Below, one piece after another: positions 18,238 to 26,533 of a stretch of DNA of 64,000 nt (within the stretch, counting starts at the first letter, position 1; every line of letters begins with the position of its first letter). The stretch is from positions 124,001 to 188,000 of the forward strand of contig NZ_JBHSBI010000008.1 of NCBI RefSeq assembly GCF_042650645.1. Reading direction: 5' to 3'. Below the pieces are notes generated by a model. It was given only the letters and a program-made list of their open reading frames with translations. It was not told where the DNA came from and searched no databases. The position numbers were made by a program, and so were the translations under genes. The stretch comes from Nonomuraea purpurea (lineage in GTDB: Bacteria; Actinomycetota; Actinomycetes; Streptosporangiales; Streptosporangiaceae).

Positions 18238-19248
18238 TCAATGATCCCTGGATGCGATGAATTGGGCGATGTGCAGGAATTCGGTGCGCACGTCCGCGGG
18301 CAGGTCCGCGTCGGCGAGGCAGCGGGCCGCGGCGTCGAGGCGCCGTTCGGCCTCCGACTCGGCCCACGTCCTGCCGCCTGCCTGCTCGACCAGGCGGGCG
18401 GCGTCGTGCAGGTCGGCCTCCGTCAGCGGCCCGGGCCTGGCCAGCAGTTCTGCGAGGCGGTCTCCGGCCTGCGTACGGCCGGTGAGCGCGGCGACCACGG
18501 GCAGGCTTTTCTTACGGGTGCGCAGGTCCGACAGCACCGGCTTGCCCGTCACCTCGGGCTTCCCCCAGATGCCGAGCAGGTCGTCGGCCAGTTGGAAGGC
18601 CAGGCCCGCCTCGGTGCCGAACGCGGCCAGGCCGGCGGCCAACGGGACGGGGCCCTCCACCGCCGTCACGCCGATCGAGCAGGCGCAGGCGAGCAGCGAG
18701 GCGGTCTTGTGCCGCGACATCAGCAGGCACTCCTCCCGCGTCACATCGTCGCGGTCCTGGAACTCCAGATCGAGGGCCTGGCCCGCGATGAGCGAGAGCG
18801 TGGCCTGGTCGAGCGTGCGGGCAGCCGCCACGTAGCCGGAGGTCCCCTGTTCCAGCAGGAGCTCCCCGGCCAGGACGAGCAGCGCGTTGCCGCACAGGAT
18901 CGCCTGGGCGCGGCCGAAGACCGTCCAGGCGGCAGGCCGGTGCCGGCGGACCGGGTCGTCGTCCATGACGTCGTCGTGCAGGAGGGAGAAGGCGTGCACG
19001 AGCTCCACCGCGGCCGCGGCGGGAAGGCACCGCTCGACGTCCGCGCCCGCCGCCCTGGCCGACAACACCACGAGCGTGGGCCGCAGCGCCTTGCCGCCCG
19101 CGGCGCGCGGCCGTCCATCCCCGTCGGTCCAGCCGAAGTGGTAGCGGGCGACGCGCGCGGAGTGCGGGTCGAGGCGGCCGACGGCCTCACGCAGCACCGG
19201 CTCGACGAGCTCGCGCGCAGCCTCCGTCGGCGGCAGTGCCAAAGTCAT
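18238..19248 (-). CDS. Polyprenyl diphosphate synthase (probably farnesyl-PP for squalene)
   Basis: 336 residues. First Asp-rich motif LLHDDVMDDD (D92-D98) and second FQLADDLLGIWG, with GGKALRP at the start of the fold and RHKTASLL between them. It condenses IPP with an allylic diphosphate; in this operon the likely product is the C15 farnesyl-PP used by HpnD, which is an inference. The ATG at 19248 has AAGGAGG seven bases upstream. That ribosome site lies inside the last codons of the 21-codon ORF, whose TGA overlaps this ATG (ATGA). Confidence 0.93.
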   Translation of the reverse strand: MTLALPPTEAARELVEPVLREAVGRLDPHSARVARYHFGWTDGDGRPRAAGGKALRPTLVVLSARAAGADVERCLPAAAAVELVHAFSLLHDDVMDDDPVRRHRPAAWTVFGRAQAILCGNALLVLAGELLLEQGTSGYVAAARTLDQATLSLIAGQALDLEFQDRDDVTREECLLMSRHKTASLLACACSIGVTAVEGPVPLAAGLAAFGTEAGLAFQLADDLLGIWGKPEVTGKPVLSDLRTRKKSLPVVAALTGRTQAGDRLAELLARPGPLTEADLHDAARLVEQAGGRTWAESEAERRLDAAARCLADADLPADVRTEFLHIAQFIASRDH

Positions 19249-19310
19249 GAGACCTCCTTCGTCGGCCTCATGTTTGCTTGCTTATTGATGACCTCGGCAA
19301 GCTCGCTCAT
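19245..19310 (-). CDS. 21-residue coupled mini-ORF between hpnE and the prenyl synthase
   Basis: The ATG at 19310 overlaps the hpnE TGA (ATGA), and AGGAG lies about 8 bases upstream. The frame reads MSELAEVINKQ, then ANMRPTKEVS, and ends in a TGA that overlaps the next gene's ATG (again ATGA). The last codons contain the AAGGAGG site of the next gene. It may be a coupling peptide that keeps ribosomes loaded across the 60-bp gap, a leader-type regulator, or the remnant of a lost gene. It has no signal peptide or membrane segment. I do not recognise a family. Expression is inferred only from the start/stop architecture. Confidence 0.55.
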   Translation of the reverse strand: MSELAEVINKQANMRPTKEVS

Positions 19311-20638
19311 GACCGGCTCTCCTGTTGTCGCATGTGGCCTTTGGCCAGGCGAGCCGCGTGGAGTCCGCTGCGCACGGCACCCTCCATCGTGTCGGGCCAG
19401 CCGGTGTCGGTCCAGGCTCCGGCGAGATACAGACCGGGCCATCGGGTCGCGCTCCTCGGGCGGAGCACCCCGCTGCCCGGGGCTTGGCGGAACGTCGCAC
19501 GCCGTTCCCTGGTGACGAAGAAGTCGGTCATCCTGGCCTCGCGCGCTGCCGGGAACACCGATCGCAACGCCGGGACGAAGCTCTCGCGGATGTCCGCGGT
19601 CGGCCGGTCGATCCACGTGTCCGCGACCGACACCGACACCGCCAGGTACTGCCCCTCGCCGAGCCCGGCGACGCGGGTCTTGTCGAACACCCACTGCACG
19701 GGCGAGCCGGTGACCGCGACGAACGGCAGCCGCATGACCGGCCGGTCGTAGAGCGCGTGCACGTTGATGATCGGGCTCGCGTCCAGGGCGCTCCACGCAT
19801 CGCGGCCCGGCGCCGCCGCCGCGGGGACCAGCTTCGCGGCCTGCTCGTGGCGTGTCGCGACGACGACCGCCGACGCGTTGATCCTGGCGCCGTCCACGAT
19901 GACGGCCGGGCCGGGTTCGATGGCCGTGACCTTCGCCGACAGGCGCACCGTGCCGCCGCGCCCCGCGATGGCGGCCCTGGCGGCGGTGTCGTGCAGCTCG
20001 CCGAGCGGGACCAGGGGGATGCCCAGGTCGGCGGCGTCCGGCCGGCCGAGCAGGGCGGTCTTGAACACCTTCACCGCCGGGCCGAGCGCGGCCTCCTCGA
20101 CCCCCGTGTTCAGGGCCGCGACCGCGAGCAGGTCCCAGAGCGCCTCCCGCACCGGGGTCCGCTGGCCGTGCGCCGCCAGCCAGTTCCCGAACGTCACCGA
20201 GTCGAGAGCGGGATCGGCCGGGTCGAGCCTGCTGAGCGCGAGCGAGCCGCGCAGGGCCTGGATCCGGTCGCCCGGCCCGAGCAGGCGGTATCCCGCGAGC
20301 GCGGGCACGAAGTGGAGCGGGCCGGGCAGCGCGGCGCGGCGCAGCCGTCCCGACCGGCCGGCCTTGCCGAGCACCCGCACGTCGAACCGGTTCTGCAGGC
20401 CGACCAGCGCGGTGCCGCCGAGCCGTTCGAGGAGCCCCCGGTAGGCCGTGCAGCAGCGCAGGAAGACGTGCTGGCCGTTGTCCACCGTCAATCCGCCGCG
20501 CTGGAAGGAGTAGGTGGCGCCGCCCAGCCTCGGACGGGCCTCGTACAGCGTCACGGGGCAGCCGGCTTCCGCGAGCGCGATGGCGGTGGTGATGCCGGCC
20601 AGGCCGCCGCCGATCACCGCCACCGGTGCGATCGTCAT
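19307..20638 (-). CDS. hpnE: Hydroxysqualene dehydroxylase (HpnE), FAD-dependent
   Basis: 443 residues from the ATG at 20638. The start has GGGAGGG upstream and begins directly before the Rossmann FAD-binding strand (APVAVIGGGLAGITTAIALAEAG). The acidic end of the second strand (TLYEARPRLGG) and the C-terminal LYLAGAWTDTGWPDTMEGAVRSG match phytoene-desaturase-like amine oxidases. HpnE reduces hydroxysqualene, the product of HpnC, to squalene. It lies 31 bp after hpnC and overlaps the 21-codon ORF by 4 bp. Confidence 0.93.
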   Translation of the reverse strand: MTIAPVAVIGGGLAGITTAIALAEAGCPVTLYEARPRLGGATYSFQRGGLTVDNGQHVFLRCCTAYRGLLERLGGTALVGLQNRFDVRVLGKAGRSGRLRRAALPGPLHFVPALAGYRLLGPGDRIQALRGSLALSRLDPADPALDSVTFGNWLAAHGQRTPVREALWDLLAVAALNTGVEEAALGPAVKVFKTALLGRPDAADLGIPLVPLGELHDTAARAAIAGRGGTVRLSAKVTAIEPGPAVIVDGARINASAVVVATRHEQAAKLVPAAAAPGRDAWSALDASPIINVHALYDRPVMRLPFVAVTGSPVQWVFDKTRVAGLGEGQYLAVSVSVADTWIDRPTADIRESFVPALRSVFPAAREARMTDFFVTRERRATFRQAPGSGVLRPRSATRWPGLYLAGAWTDTGWPDTMEGAVRSGLHAARLAKGHMRQQESRS

Positions 20639-20669
20639 CTCAGCCCTCCCAGGGATGCGGGGTGCCGTC

Positions 20670-21584
20670 TCACGCTGACGGCAGTCGTCGCAGACCCGCA
20701 CCGGGCCACGTCATGGTCGTGAGGACCCGCGCCCACGCCCAGAGCAGGCCCACGCGGCGTGGCCGGACGGCACGGTCCAGAATGTCGTAGCGGGCGCTCC
20801 TCAGCGCGGCCAGGGTGGCGTGGCCGCCGGCGACGTAACCCGCGACCGCCGTACGGGCGAAGCCGGACAGCGCGGCCACGATCGGCTCCCCCTCGCCCAG
20901 CAGCGTCCCGGCCCGTGCGGCCTGCTGGGCCACCACCTTGCGCAATCTCGGTGACGTGGTGGCCGCCGCCAGATGGCTGATCGGGCAGCCCGCCCGGCGA
21001 AGATCCTCTTCCGGCAGGTAGACGCGTCCGCGCCGGTAGTCCTCGCCCACGTCCTGGCAGTGCTCGATCACCTGCAAGGCCGAGCACACCCGGTCGGACA
21101 GGGCCAGCCGGGGGCCGCTGACCTCGCCGAACACGTACAGGACGAGATGGCCGACCGGGTTGGCCGACAACTCGCAGTAGCCGAGCAGTTCGTCGAAGGT
21201 CTCGTAGCGGGTGACCGTCTGGTCACGCCGGTTGGCCTCGATGAGGCGGTGGAACGGCTCGGCGGGAATCGAGCACTCCTGGACGGTTCCGGCCAGCGCG
21301 CCGACCGGCCCGAGCCGTGCGGGGCGACCGTCGTACAGCCGGGCCAGGTCGGCCTCGATCTCGTCCAGCAGTCTCAGGCGGTCATCGGGGCGCTCGTCGT
21401 CGCCGATGTCGTCGACCGAGCGCGCGAAACCGTACACGGCCATGAGATGGTCGCGGTGCCGGCGTGGCAGCAGCCGCGAGGCCACCGGGAAGTTCTCCCG
21501 GCGTGCCTTTTCCGCCAGCTTCCGCGAATGGCAACTTTCTGACCGCACGTCTGGGAAATATCCGCCGCCGGGTAGCGCAAACAT
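20670..21584 (-). CDS. hpnC: Squalene synthase HpnC (hydroxysqualene-forming)
   Basis: 304 residues of the squalene/phytoene synthase fold. The two Asp-rich motifs are VDDIGDD (about 56-62) and EHCQDVGEDYRRGRVYLP (about 172). KARRENFPVASRLLPRRHR and the insertion pattern fit HpnC better than HpnD. HpnC converts presqualene diphosphate to hydroxysqualene. The ATG at 21584 has a weak ribosome site and the first ~15 residues (Gly/Pro rich) may not belong. It heads the run of co-directional genes down to hpnH. About 95 bp separate it from the deacetylase gene. Confidence 0.92.
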   Translation of the reverse strand: MFALPGGGYFPDVRSESCHSRKLAEKARRENFPVASRLLPRRHRDHLMAVYGFARSVDDIGDDERPDDRLRLLDEIEADLARLYDGRPARLGPVGALAGTVQECSIPAEPFHRLIEANRRDQTVTRYETFDELLGYCELSANPVGHLVLYVFGEVSGPRLALSDRVCSALQVIEHCQDVGEDYRRGRVYLPEEDLRRAGCPISHLAAATTSPRLRKVVAQQAARAGTLLGEGEPIVAALSGFARTAVAGYVAGGHATLAALRSARYDILDRAVRPRRVGLLWAWARVLTTMTWPGAGLRRLPSA

Positions 21585-21679
21585 GACGGCATTCCATTGC
21601 CCGGTTATTGGGCCGGAATTTACTCGCAGATAGAGCCGGAAAACGGCGTTTGAATTCCCGGAGAAAGGGGGAATGCCCG

Positions 21680-22432
21680 TTATGGAAGCGCGCTTCTCAA
21701 CCGATCGAGGGTGAGGGCCGCCGGCACACCGTGGTCGCGCAGAGGGCCCACGTCCAGCCCCATGAGCCTGCAGCGGTCCACGAGCGCGGGGAGGGCGTCG
21801 AGCGCCGACCGCCAGGAACCAGGAACGGAGACGTGGTCGGAGTCATGGAGAACGACGGTCGCCCCGCCACGCAGCCCGGCCGAGACGCGGGCCAGCACGG
21901 AGCCGGGAGTGGCGGCCGCCTCCCAGTCACGGCCCCAAACGGTCCACAACACGGGGCGCAGCCCCCGCAGACGGGCGGCGACCAGCGCTTCGAGACTCAG
22001 CGCTCCGTAGGGCGGCCGGTACCACCCCGCGCGCACTCCGCCGACCGCTCTGACCAGGTCGGCGGTCCTGCCGATCTCGGCCGTCAGCCGCCCCGGCGGG
22101 GCGATCAGGGCGTTGCCGTGCCGCCAGCCGTGCACGGCGAGCTCGTGCCCCTCGGCCACGATGCGGCGGCCCAGCCACTGGTGGCGTTCGAGCAGCTCGC
22201 CGAGGACGAAGAAGGTCGCGTGACAGCCGATCCGCCCCAGCTCGTCCAGGAAACGCGGGGTCGAGTGGGGATGGGGCCCGTCGTCGAAGGTGAGCGCCAC
22301 ATGGCCGCGATAGCCGACGCCGGCCAGAGCGGGCAGCCGCCGCCGGACCTGGGGCAGCCAGGTGGCGGCGGGACCGGTGTGCAGCAGCGCCAGGCATGCG
22401 AGCCCGAGCGGCAGCGCGAGGCGGCGGTTCAT
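21680..22432 (-). CDS. NodB-type polysaccharide deacetylase, membrane-anchored or secreted
   Basis: About 250 residues starting at MNRRLALPLGLACLALLHTG, a signal or anchor sequence. All NodB motifs are visible: TFDDGPHPHSTP (catalytic Asp), HGWRHGN (metal His pair), RPPYGAL, a W-D pair in WTVWGRDW, and VLHDSDHV. It removes N- or O-acetyl groups from a sugar, probably outside the membrane. It sits between hpnC and hpnD genes and diverges from a glycosyltransferase, so a hopanoid- or glycolipid-linked sugar is a plausible substrate (inference). Other annotation possibilities are a peptidoglycan or chitin-oligomer deacetylase. The start at 22432 is preferred over 22507, which would add an Arg/Pro-rich non-signal leader. 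Confidence 0.85.
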   Translation of the reverse strand: MNRRLALPLGLACLALLHTGPAATWLPQVRRRLPALAGVGYRGHVALTFDDGPHPHSTPRFLDELGRIGCHATFFVLGELLERHQWLGRRIVAEGHELAVHGWRHGNALIAPPGRLTAEIGRTADLVRAVGGVRAGWYRPPYGALSLEALVAARLRGLRPVLWTVWGRDWEAAATPGSVLARVSAGLRGGATVVLHDSDHVSVPGSWRSALDALPALVDRCRLMGLDVGPLRDHGVPAALTLDRLRSALP

Positions 22433-23557
22433 CGTCCGACGGCCGGTGGTGAGAGGTCCGGGCGGCGGCTGGTCCTCATCCTCAGCGCGCCGATGGGCAG
22501 CGCCCATGACAGGACCGCCGCAGAACTGGCCGCCCGGCTCGCGGCCGAGAATGCCGACTCAGAGATCATCGATGTCCTCCAGCTTTTTCCGCTGCGGCTG
22601 GGATCGGCGCTGCGCTGCGGGTACCGCTGGATGATCCTGCACGCTCCCTGGCTCTACGACGTCATCTACCAGGTCTTCTTCATCGGCAAACGGACCGTCG
22701 GCACCTCGCCGCTCACGGCCCTCGCCGTCCCCCGCCTGCGCAGGCTCGTCGCCGCCCGATCGCCTGACGAGGTCGTCTCGACCTTCCACCTGGCGGCCCA
22801 GCTCACGGGACGGCTGCGCGAGCGCGGCGGGTTGCCCTGCCCGAGCACGGTGCTGATCACGGAGTTCGCGGCGCACCGGCTGTGGCTGCACCGAGGAAAC
22901 GACCGATTTCTGAGCCCGAATCCCGGCAACGTCGAGGAGATCCGGGCCAGGACCCGCCGCTCGGCTCTTCAGTGCGCTCCGGTCGTGCGCCCGGAGTTCG
23001 CGCGGATCGTGGCGGATCCCAAGGAGGCGGCCGGCAGCGTCGGCGCGGACCCCGGCGACCGGCTCGTGCTGGTGTCGGGAGGGTCATGGGGGGTCGGGGA
23101 CGTCATCGCGACCGCGCGCATCCTGGCCGGCTCAGGGCGGTACACGCCGCTCGTCCTGTGCGGGAACAACGCCGAGCTGAGCCGCCGCCTGCGGGCCGCC
23201 GGGCTGGGCCCGGGGCTCGGGTGGCGCGACGACGTGCCCGAACTCATGGCGGCCGCCCACGCCCTGGTCGACAACGGCTCCGGCCTGACCTGCCACGAAG
23301 CCTTCGCCGCAGGGCTACCTGTTGTCATCCACCGGCCCATCCCCGGCCACGGCCGCGCCGGCGCTCTGGCGATGGCCAGGGCCGGGGTGAGCCTCCACAC
23401 CGGCACCGCGTCCGCGCTGCTGGAGGCGCTGGACCTCCTGGCGGACGAGCGGTCGCGAAAGCGTCAGGCGGACGCGGCCTTCGCGCTGTTCTCCTCGATG
23501 CCGGCCCAGGCGGGTCTCATTTCCGCGCGGAAGGGGGGACACTCGGCGCCTCGATGA
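22379..23557 (+). CDS. Glycosyltransferase of the MGDG-synthase/MurG (GT28-like) type
   Basis: The coding pattern is clear from about 22466 (LVLILSAPMGSAHDRTAAEL, the N-terminal donor-fold strand and glycine loop of monogalactosyldiacylglycerol-synthase-like enzymes). Later motifs include FHLAAQLTGRL, LVLVSGGSWGVGD and NGSGLTCHEAFAAGLPVV, the nucleotide-sugar binding loop of GT-B enzymes. These enzymes transfer a sugar from a nucleotide to a membrane lipid. The start is unresolved: the only upstream in-frame GTG (22379) overlaps the divergent deacetylase gene, a CTG at 22469 would be non-canonical, and the ATG at 22493 would remove the first strand. It is the only plus-strand gene of the hopanoid locus. 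It overlaps the 3' end of the DMT gene by about 41 bp. Confidence 0.8.
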   Translation: MQQRQACEPERQREAAVHRPTAGGERSGRRLVLILSAPMGSAHDRTAAELAARLAAENADSEIIDVLQLFPLRLGSALRCGYRWMILHAPWLYDVIYQVFFIGKRTVGTSPLTALAVPRLRRLVAARSPDEVVSTFHLAAQLTGRLRERGGLPCPSTVLITEFAAHRLWLHRGNDRFLSPNPGNVEEIRARTRRSALQCAPVVRPEFARIVADPKEAAGSVGADPGDRLVLVSGGSWGVGDVIATARILAGSGRYTPLVLCGNNAELSRRLRAAGLGPGLGWRDDVPELMAAAHALVDNGSGLTCHEAFAAGLPVVIHRPIPGHGRAGALAMARAGVSLHTGTASALLEALDLLADERSRKRQADAAFALFSSMPAQAGLISARKGGHSAPR

Positions 23558-24395
23558 GCGGCGAGCGGGCCAGCACGACGACGCCGTAGACCAGGAGCCC
23601 GGCGCCCGCGACCTCGAACACCAGCCATGGGCCGGTGCGGATCGGCTCGCCGAACATCATCGCGCCGTACAGGATGCCCGCGATGGGGTCGCTGATGGTC
23701 AACGCCGGCTGGGCGACGACGAGGCTGCCGCTGTGCAGGGCGTTCTGCAGGAGGAACAGGCTGCCCAGGCCCGCGGCCACCATCGCATACAGCGGCCAGG
23801 ACGTCGGCAGCGCGCCCGGATCCTCCGCCAGCAGCGTCGTGCACTTCTTGATGAGCGTGGCCGTGAAGGCGAAGCCGATGCCCGCGGCCACGCCCAGCGT
23901 GGCCGAACGCATGGGCCCACTGGTCAGGGCCCCCACCGCCACCAGCACGGCGATCGTCGCCAAGGTCACGACGGCGGCGACGATCCATGCGAGCATGTCC
24001 GGTGACCACCGCCCCGGGCCGGGAACGGCCGCGGCGAGGAACATCGTCAGGCCGGCCGACAACGCGCCGATCGCCAGCCACGACCGCTTGTCCAGGAAAA
24101 TGCCGAACGCCCGGGACATGATGATCATGGTGAACGGGAGCTCGATCACCAGAGCCGGCTGGACCAGGGCGATGCCGCCCCTCGACAGCGCGGCCGCCTG
24201 GAAGGCGAAACCCCCGATCAGCGCCACGATCCCCCACCGCCACAGCGGGTCACCGATGAGCGCCCAGATCAGGCCGAGCCGCAGTCCCAGATCCGGCGAC
24301 ACCGATCGTGCCGCCCGCCGCTGCAGAACCGACGAACAGGCGTTGCACAGCGCGGCGAGCACCGCCAGCAGCCCCGCAGTGATCAACGCAACCAC
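23517..24395 (-). CDS. DMT/EamA-family membrane transporter
   Basis: About 292 residues and roughly ten hydrophobic helices from ALITAGLLAVLAALCNA onward. Two EamA-like halves are each rich in Gly/Ala helices (GGIALVQPALVIELPF in the first, SLVVAQPALTISDPIAGILYGAMMFGEPI in the second), the family's internal duplication. It probably moves a small metabolite or lipid-linked sugar across the membrane; no substrate can be assigned. The GTG at 24395 starts directly before the first helix, and the long in-frame Arg-rich extension upstream is non-coding in style. It lies 74 bp downstream of hpnD on the same strand. Confidence 0.8.
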   Translation of the reverse strand: MVALITAGLLAVLAALCNACSSVLQRRAARSVSPDLGLRLGLIWALIGDPLWRWGIVALIGGFAFQAAALSRGGIALVQPALVIELPFTMIIMSRAFGIFLDKRSWLAIGALSAGLTMFLAAAVPGPGRWSPDMLAWIVAAVVTLATIAVLVAVGALTSGPMRSATLGVAAGIGFAFTATLIKKCTTLLAEDPGALPTSWPLYAMVAAGLGSLFLLQNALHSGSLVVAQPALTISDPIAGILYGAMMFGEPIRTGPWLVFEVAGAGLLVYGVVVLARSPLIEAPSVPPSARK

Positions 24396-24469
24396 GCTCG
24401 GCGCCGCCCGCGATCCTTGCTCTCCACGATGGAGGTCCAGCGCCGGCACCGGATCTCCTTGACCATGCC

Positions 24470-25423
24470 CTATCGGCCTCTTCCACGCCTGGCCTGGGCG
24501 AGGGCACGCACCGCGACCATGGACTTCTCCCTCGTCGTCAGCGACATCCTGGCGGCCAGCGCCCGGCCGGGATCGGCGGCGATGCGGTCGAGCAGGCACC
24601 GGTAGATGCCGGCCATGGTCGCCGTGCAGGCGGCGCTGCGCGCGTCCAGCATGGGCAGCAGGCGCATCCCGGTGGCGAACCAGTCGCGCGCCCGGTCCGC
24701 CTCGAACCGGACGAGAGCGGCCAGGCGCTCGGGCGGTGAGTTGAACCGGCCGTCCGCGTCGAGATCCAGGGTGCAGCCGAACCGTTCGAGGTCCTGGGCG
24801 GGCAGGTAGACTCGTCCTGACAGGCGGTCCTCTCGCAGGTCGCGCAGGATGTTGGTGATCTGCAGGGCCACGCCGAGCGCGTCGGCGAGCGGCGTGGCCG
24901 CCTCGACGTCGTCGGTGCCGAACACGCCCAGCGACAGCCGTCCGACCGATCCGGCGACGCACCGGCAGTAGCCGACCAGGTCCTCGAAGGTCGTGTAGGT
25001 CGTGCCGCGCACGTCGGCGGCGCAGCCGTCGACGAGATCGGCGAACGCCCCGAGCGGGATCAGGTAGCGGCGGGCGGCTTCCATCAGCGCCACCACCACG
25101 AGGTCGTCTCGCGCGGGGGCCGTTTCGCCGAGCAGCCCGCGCACCGAGGACAGGCGCTCCAACCGCTGCTCGGCGGGGCCGTCGCCGTCGGCGATGTCGT
25201 CGATCCTGCGGGCCAGGGCGTAGACGGCGCTCAGCGCCCGCCGCTTCTGGACGGGCAGCAACCGCAGACCGTACGAGAAGTTGCGGGCCTGACTGCGCAT
25301 GATCTGCTCGCAGTGCCGGTACGCGTCATTGACGCCCACCGCCCGGCCCCCGTCACGCGAAAAGGCGCTCGCGGCTCGGGCGAACATCATGGCCGCGACG
25401 GCCGTTTGCGTGTTTTCCCCCAA
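24470..25423 (-). CDS. hpnD: Presqualene diphosphate synthase (HpnD)
   Basis: 317 residues, squalene/phytoene synthase fold. Motifs: QARNFSYGLRLLP, then ARRIDDIADGD (first Asp motif) and NILRDLREDRLSGRVYLP (second). This arrangement matches HpnD, which condenses two farnesyl-PP molecules to presqualene diphosphate for HpnC. The start is ambiguous: residues 1-27 are poorly conserved in style and a start at the GVNDAYRHCEQIM segment is possible. It is the distal gene of the hopanoid locus, separated from hpnC by the transporter, glycosyltransferase and deacetylase genes. In many genomes hpnC and hpnD are adjacent. Confidence 0.92.
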   Translation of the reverse strand: MGENTQTAVAAMMFARAASAFSRDGGRAVGVNDAYRHCEQIMRSQARNFSYGLRLLPVQKRRALSAVYALARRIDDIADGDGPAEQRLERLSSVRGLLGETAPARDDLVVVALMEAARRYLIPLGAFADLVDGCAADVRGTTYTTFEDLVGYCRCVAGSVGRLSLGVFGTDDVEAATPLADALGVALQITNILRDLREDRLSGRVYLPAQDLERFGCTLDLDADGRFNSPPERLAALVRFEADRARDWFATGMRLLPMLDARSAACTATMAGIYRCLLDRIAADPGRALAARMSLTTREKSMVAVRALAQARRGRGR

Positions 25424-25562
25424 GACATGAGTGATGGCTGTCCGTTATGTCGCGGAAATAAACCCGAACATCGGCCCGCTGGGTGGCTGTCGACCATTGT
25501 CGGATTAACAATTTACGCGCGGATGAACGATTCGTCCGTGAGAAAATTCCGGCTGCTCCGGG

Positions 25563-25991
25563 TCACTGTTGTGGCGTGGCGGTGGCAGGCTCGGCGAACT
25601 CGGAGACCAGGGGCACCAGCCGCTGCAGCTCCTCCAGATGGGCGGCGCTCAGCAGCGCGAGCTTCCCCTCACCCGCCTCGGTGAGCGTCAGGCGGACGAC
25701 CCGGCGGTCCCTGCCCCCGCCGCGGTTGCGCACGACCAGGCCAAGCTGCTCCACCCGATCGATCAGTTGGACGGCGCTGTGATGCCGGGTGCACAGGTAT
25801 CCGGCCAGTTCGCCGATGGTCGGCCCCCGTGAGTCCGCGTGGCCCCGGATGGCCAGCAACACCTGGTGCTGGGTGGCCGTCAGCCCCACTGCCGCCGACT
25901 GCTCCTCGCTCCAGCGCAGGAACCGGCGCAGGCCGGCCCGGAAGGCCAGCAGTTTCGTGTACTCGCGATCGGTGACGGACGGTGACCCCAT
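25563..25991 (-). CDS. MarR-family transcriptional regulator
   Basis: About 142 residues. The winged helix is visible: LTATQHQVLLAIRGH, then TIGELAGYLCTRHHSAVQLIDRV as the recognition helix and RDRRVVRLTLTEAGE as the wing. It starts at the ATG at 25991, with AGGAG ten bases upstream; a TTG at 26000 is too close to that site. The gene diverges from the second SPW gene across 62 bp containing an AT-rich palindrome. Control of the SPW gene and of itself is therefore likely. The ligand is unknown. Confidence 0.9.
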   Translation of the reverse strand: MGSPSVTDREYTKLLAFRAGLRRFLRWSEEQSAAVGLTATQHQVLLAIRGHADSRGPTIGELAGYLCTRHHSAVQLIDRVEQLGLVVRNRGGGRDRRVVRLTLTEAGEGKLALLSAAHLEELQRLVPLVSEFAEPATATPQQ

Positions 25992-26010
25992 GTGAACCAA
26001 TCTCCTGACA

Positions 26011-26037
26011 TGATATTATCACAGTATGATATATCGG
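26011..26037. promoter_or_regulatory. AT-rich operator between marR and the SPW gene
   Basis: TATCA (26017-26021), a 5-bp spacer, then TGATA (26027-26031) form an inverted repeat. ATGATAT also occurs twice with a 16-bp period. This is a 27-bp, nearly GC-free block in a GC-rich region, placed between two divergent starts. MarR proteins typically bind AT-rich palindromes of this size. Confidence 0.6.
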
Positions 26038-26053
26038 TGAGAAGGTGAGAGAC

Positions 26054-26473
26054 ATGGCCGGCCAAGCCATGAGCATGCACCCCGATATCGCGGAGTTGCG
26101 GGAGAAGTACGAGCTCGCAGCCGAGTCGCCGACCGGTAAGGCGGTCGCCGGGCTCACGTTCCTGACAGGGCTCTATCTCGCGATCTCTCCGTGGGTCGTC
26201 GGGTTCAACAGATTCACGACCCTGACCGTGAACAACCTGGTCGTCGGCATCGCCCTGGCGATGCTCGCGCTCGGGTTCGCCTCGGCCTACGGTCACACAC
26301 ACGGCATTGCCTGGGTCGCTCCGGTGATCGGCATCTGGACGATCATCTCTGTCTGGGTGGTCAGCGGCCACGTCGCCACTGCGGCGACGATCTGGAGCAA
26401 CGTGGTGACCGGCGTCATCGCCCTGCTCCTCGGTCTGGGGGCGGCCTCCGCCGTCAGAGCCTGGGGCCGGTAG
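26054..26473 (+). CDS. SPW-repeat membrane protein (copy 2)
   Basis: About 139 residues. Hydrophilic N-terminus (MHPDIAELREKYELAAESP) and four membrane helices with LYLAISPWVVGF. The ATG at 26054 has AAGGTGA upstream; the in-frame GTG at 26045 overlaps that site. It is clearly paralogous to the protein at 12353-12799 over the whole length, with the closest match in the first two helices. It diverges from marR and is probably its target. Function unknown; the membrane location is predicted from hydrophobicity. Confidence 0.85.
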   Translation: MAGQAMSMHPDIAELREKYELAAESPTGKAVAGLTFLTGLYLAISPWVVGFNRFTTLTVNNLVVGIALAMLALGFASAYGHTHGIAWVAPVIGIWTIISVWVVSGHVATAATIWSNVVTGVIALLLGLGAASAVRAWGR

Positions 26474-26496
26474 TTCATCGGGGCAATGCCCCTAGG

Positions 26497-26523
26497 GCGG
26501 AGGCCGGGTCACCCGGCTTCCGC
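26497..26523. terminator. Bidirectional hairpin terminator between SPW copy 2 and GH15
   Basis: GCGGAGGCCGGG pairs with CCCGGCTTCCGC across a 3-nt loop (one G-T wobble). It lies between two convergent genes, 23 bp after the SPW stop and 10 bp before the GH15 stop, so it can serve both. Confidence 0.7.
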
Positions 26524-26533
26524 CACGAAACCT

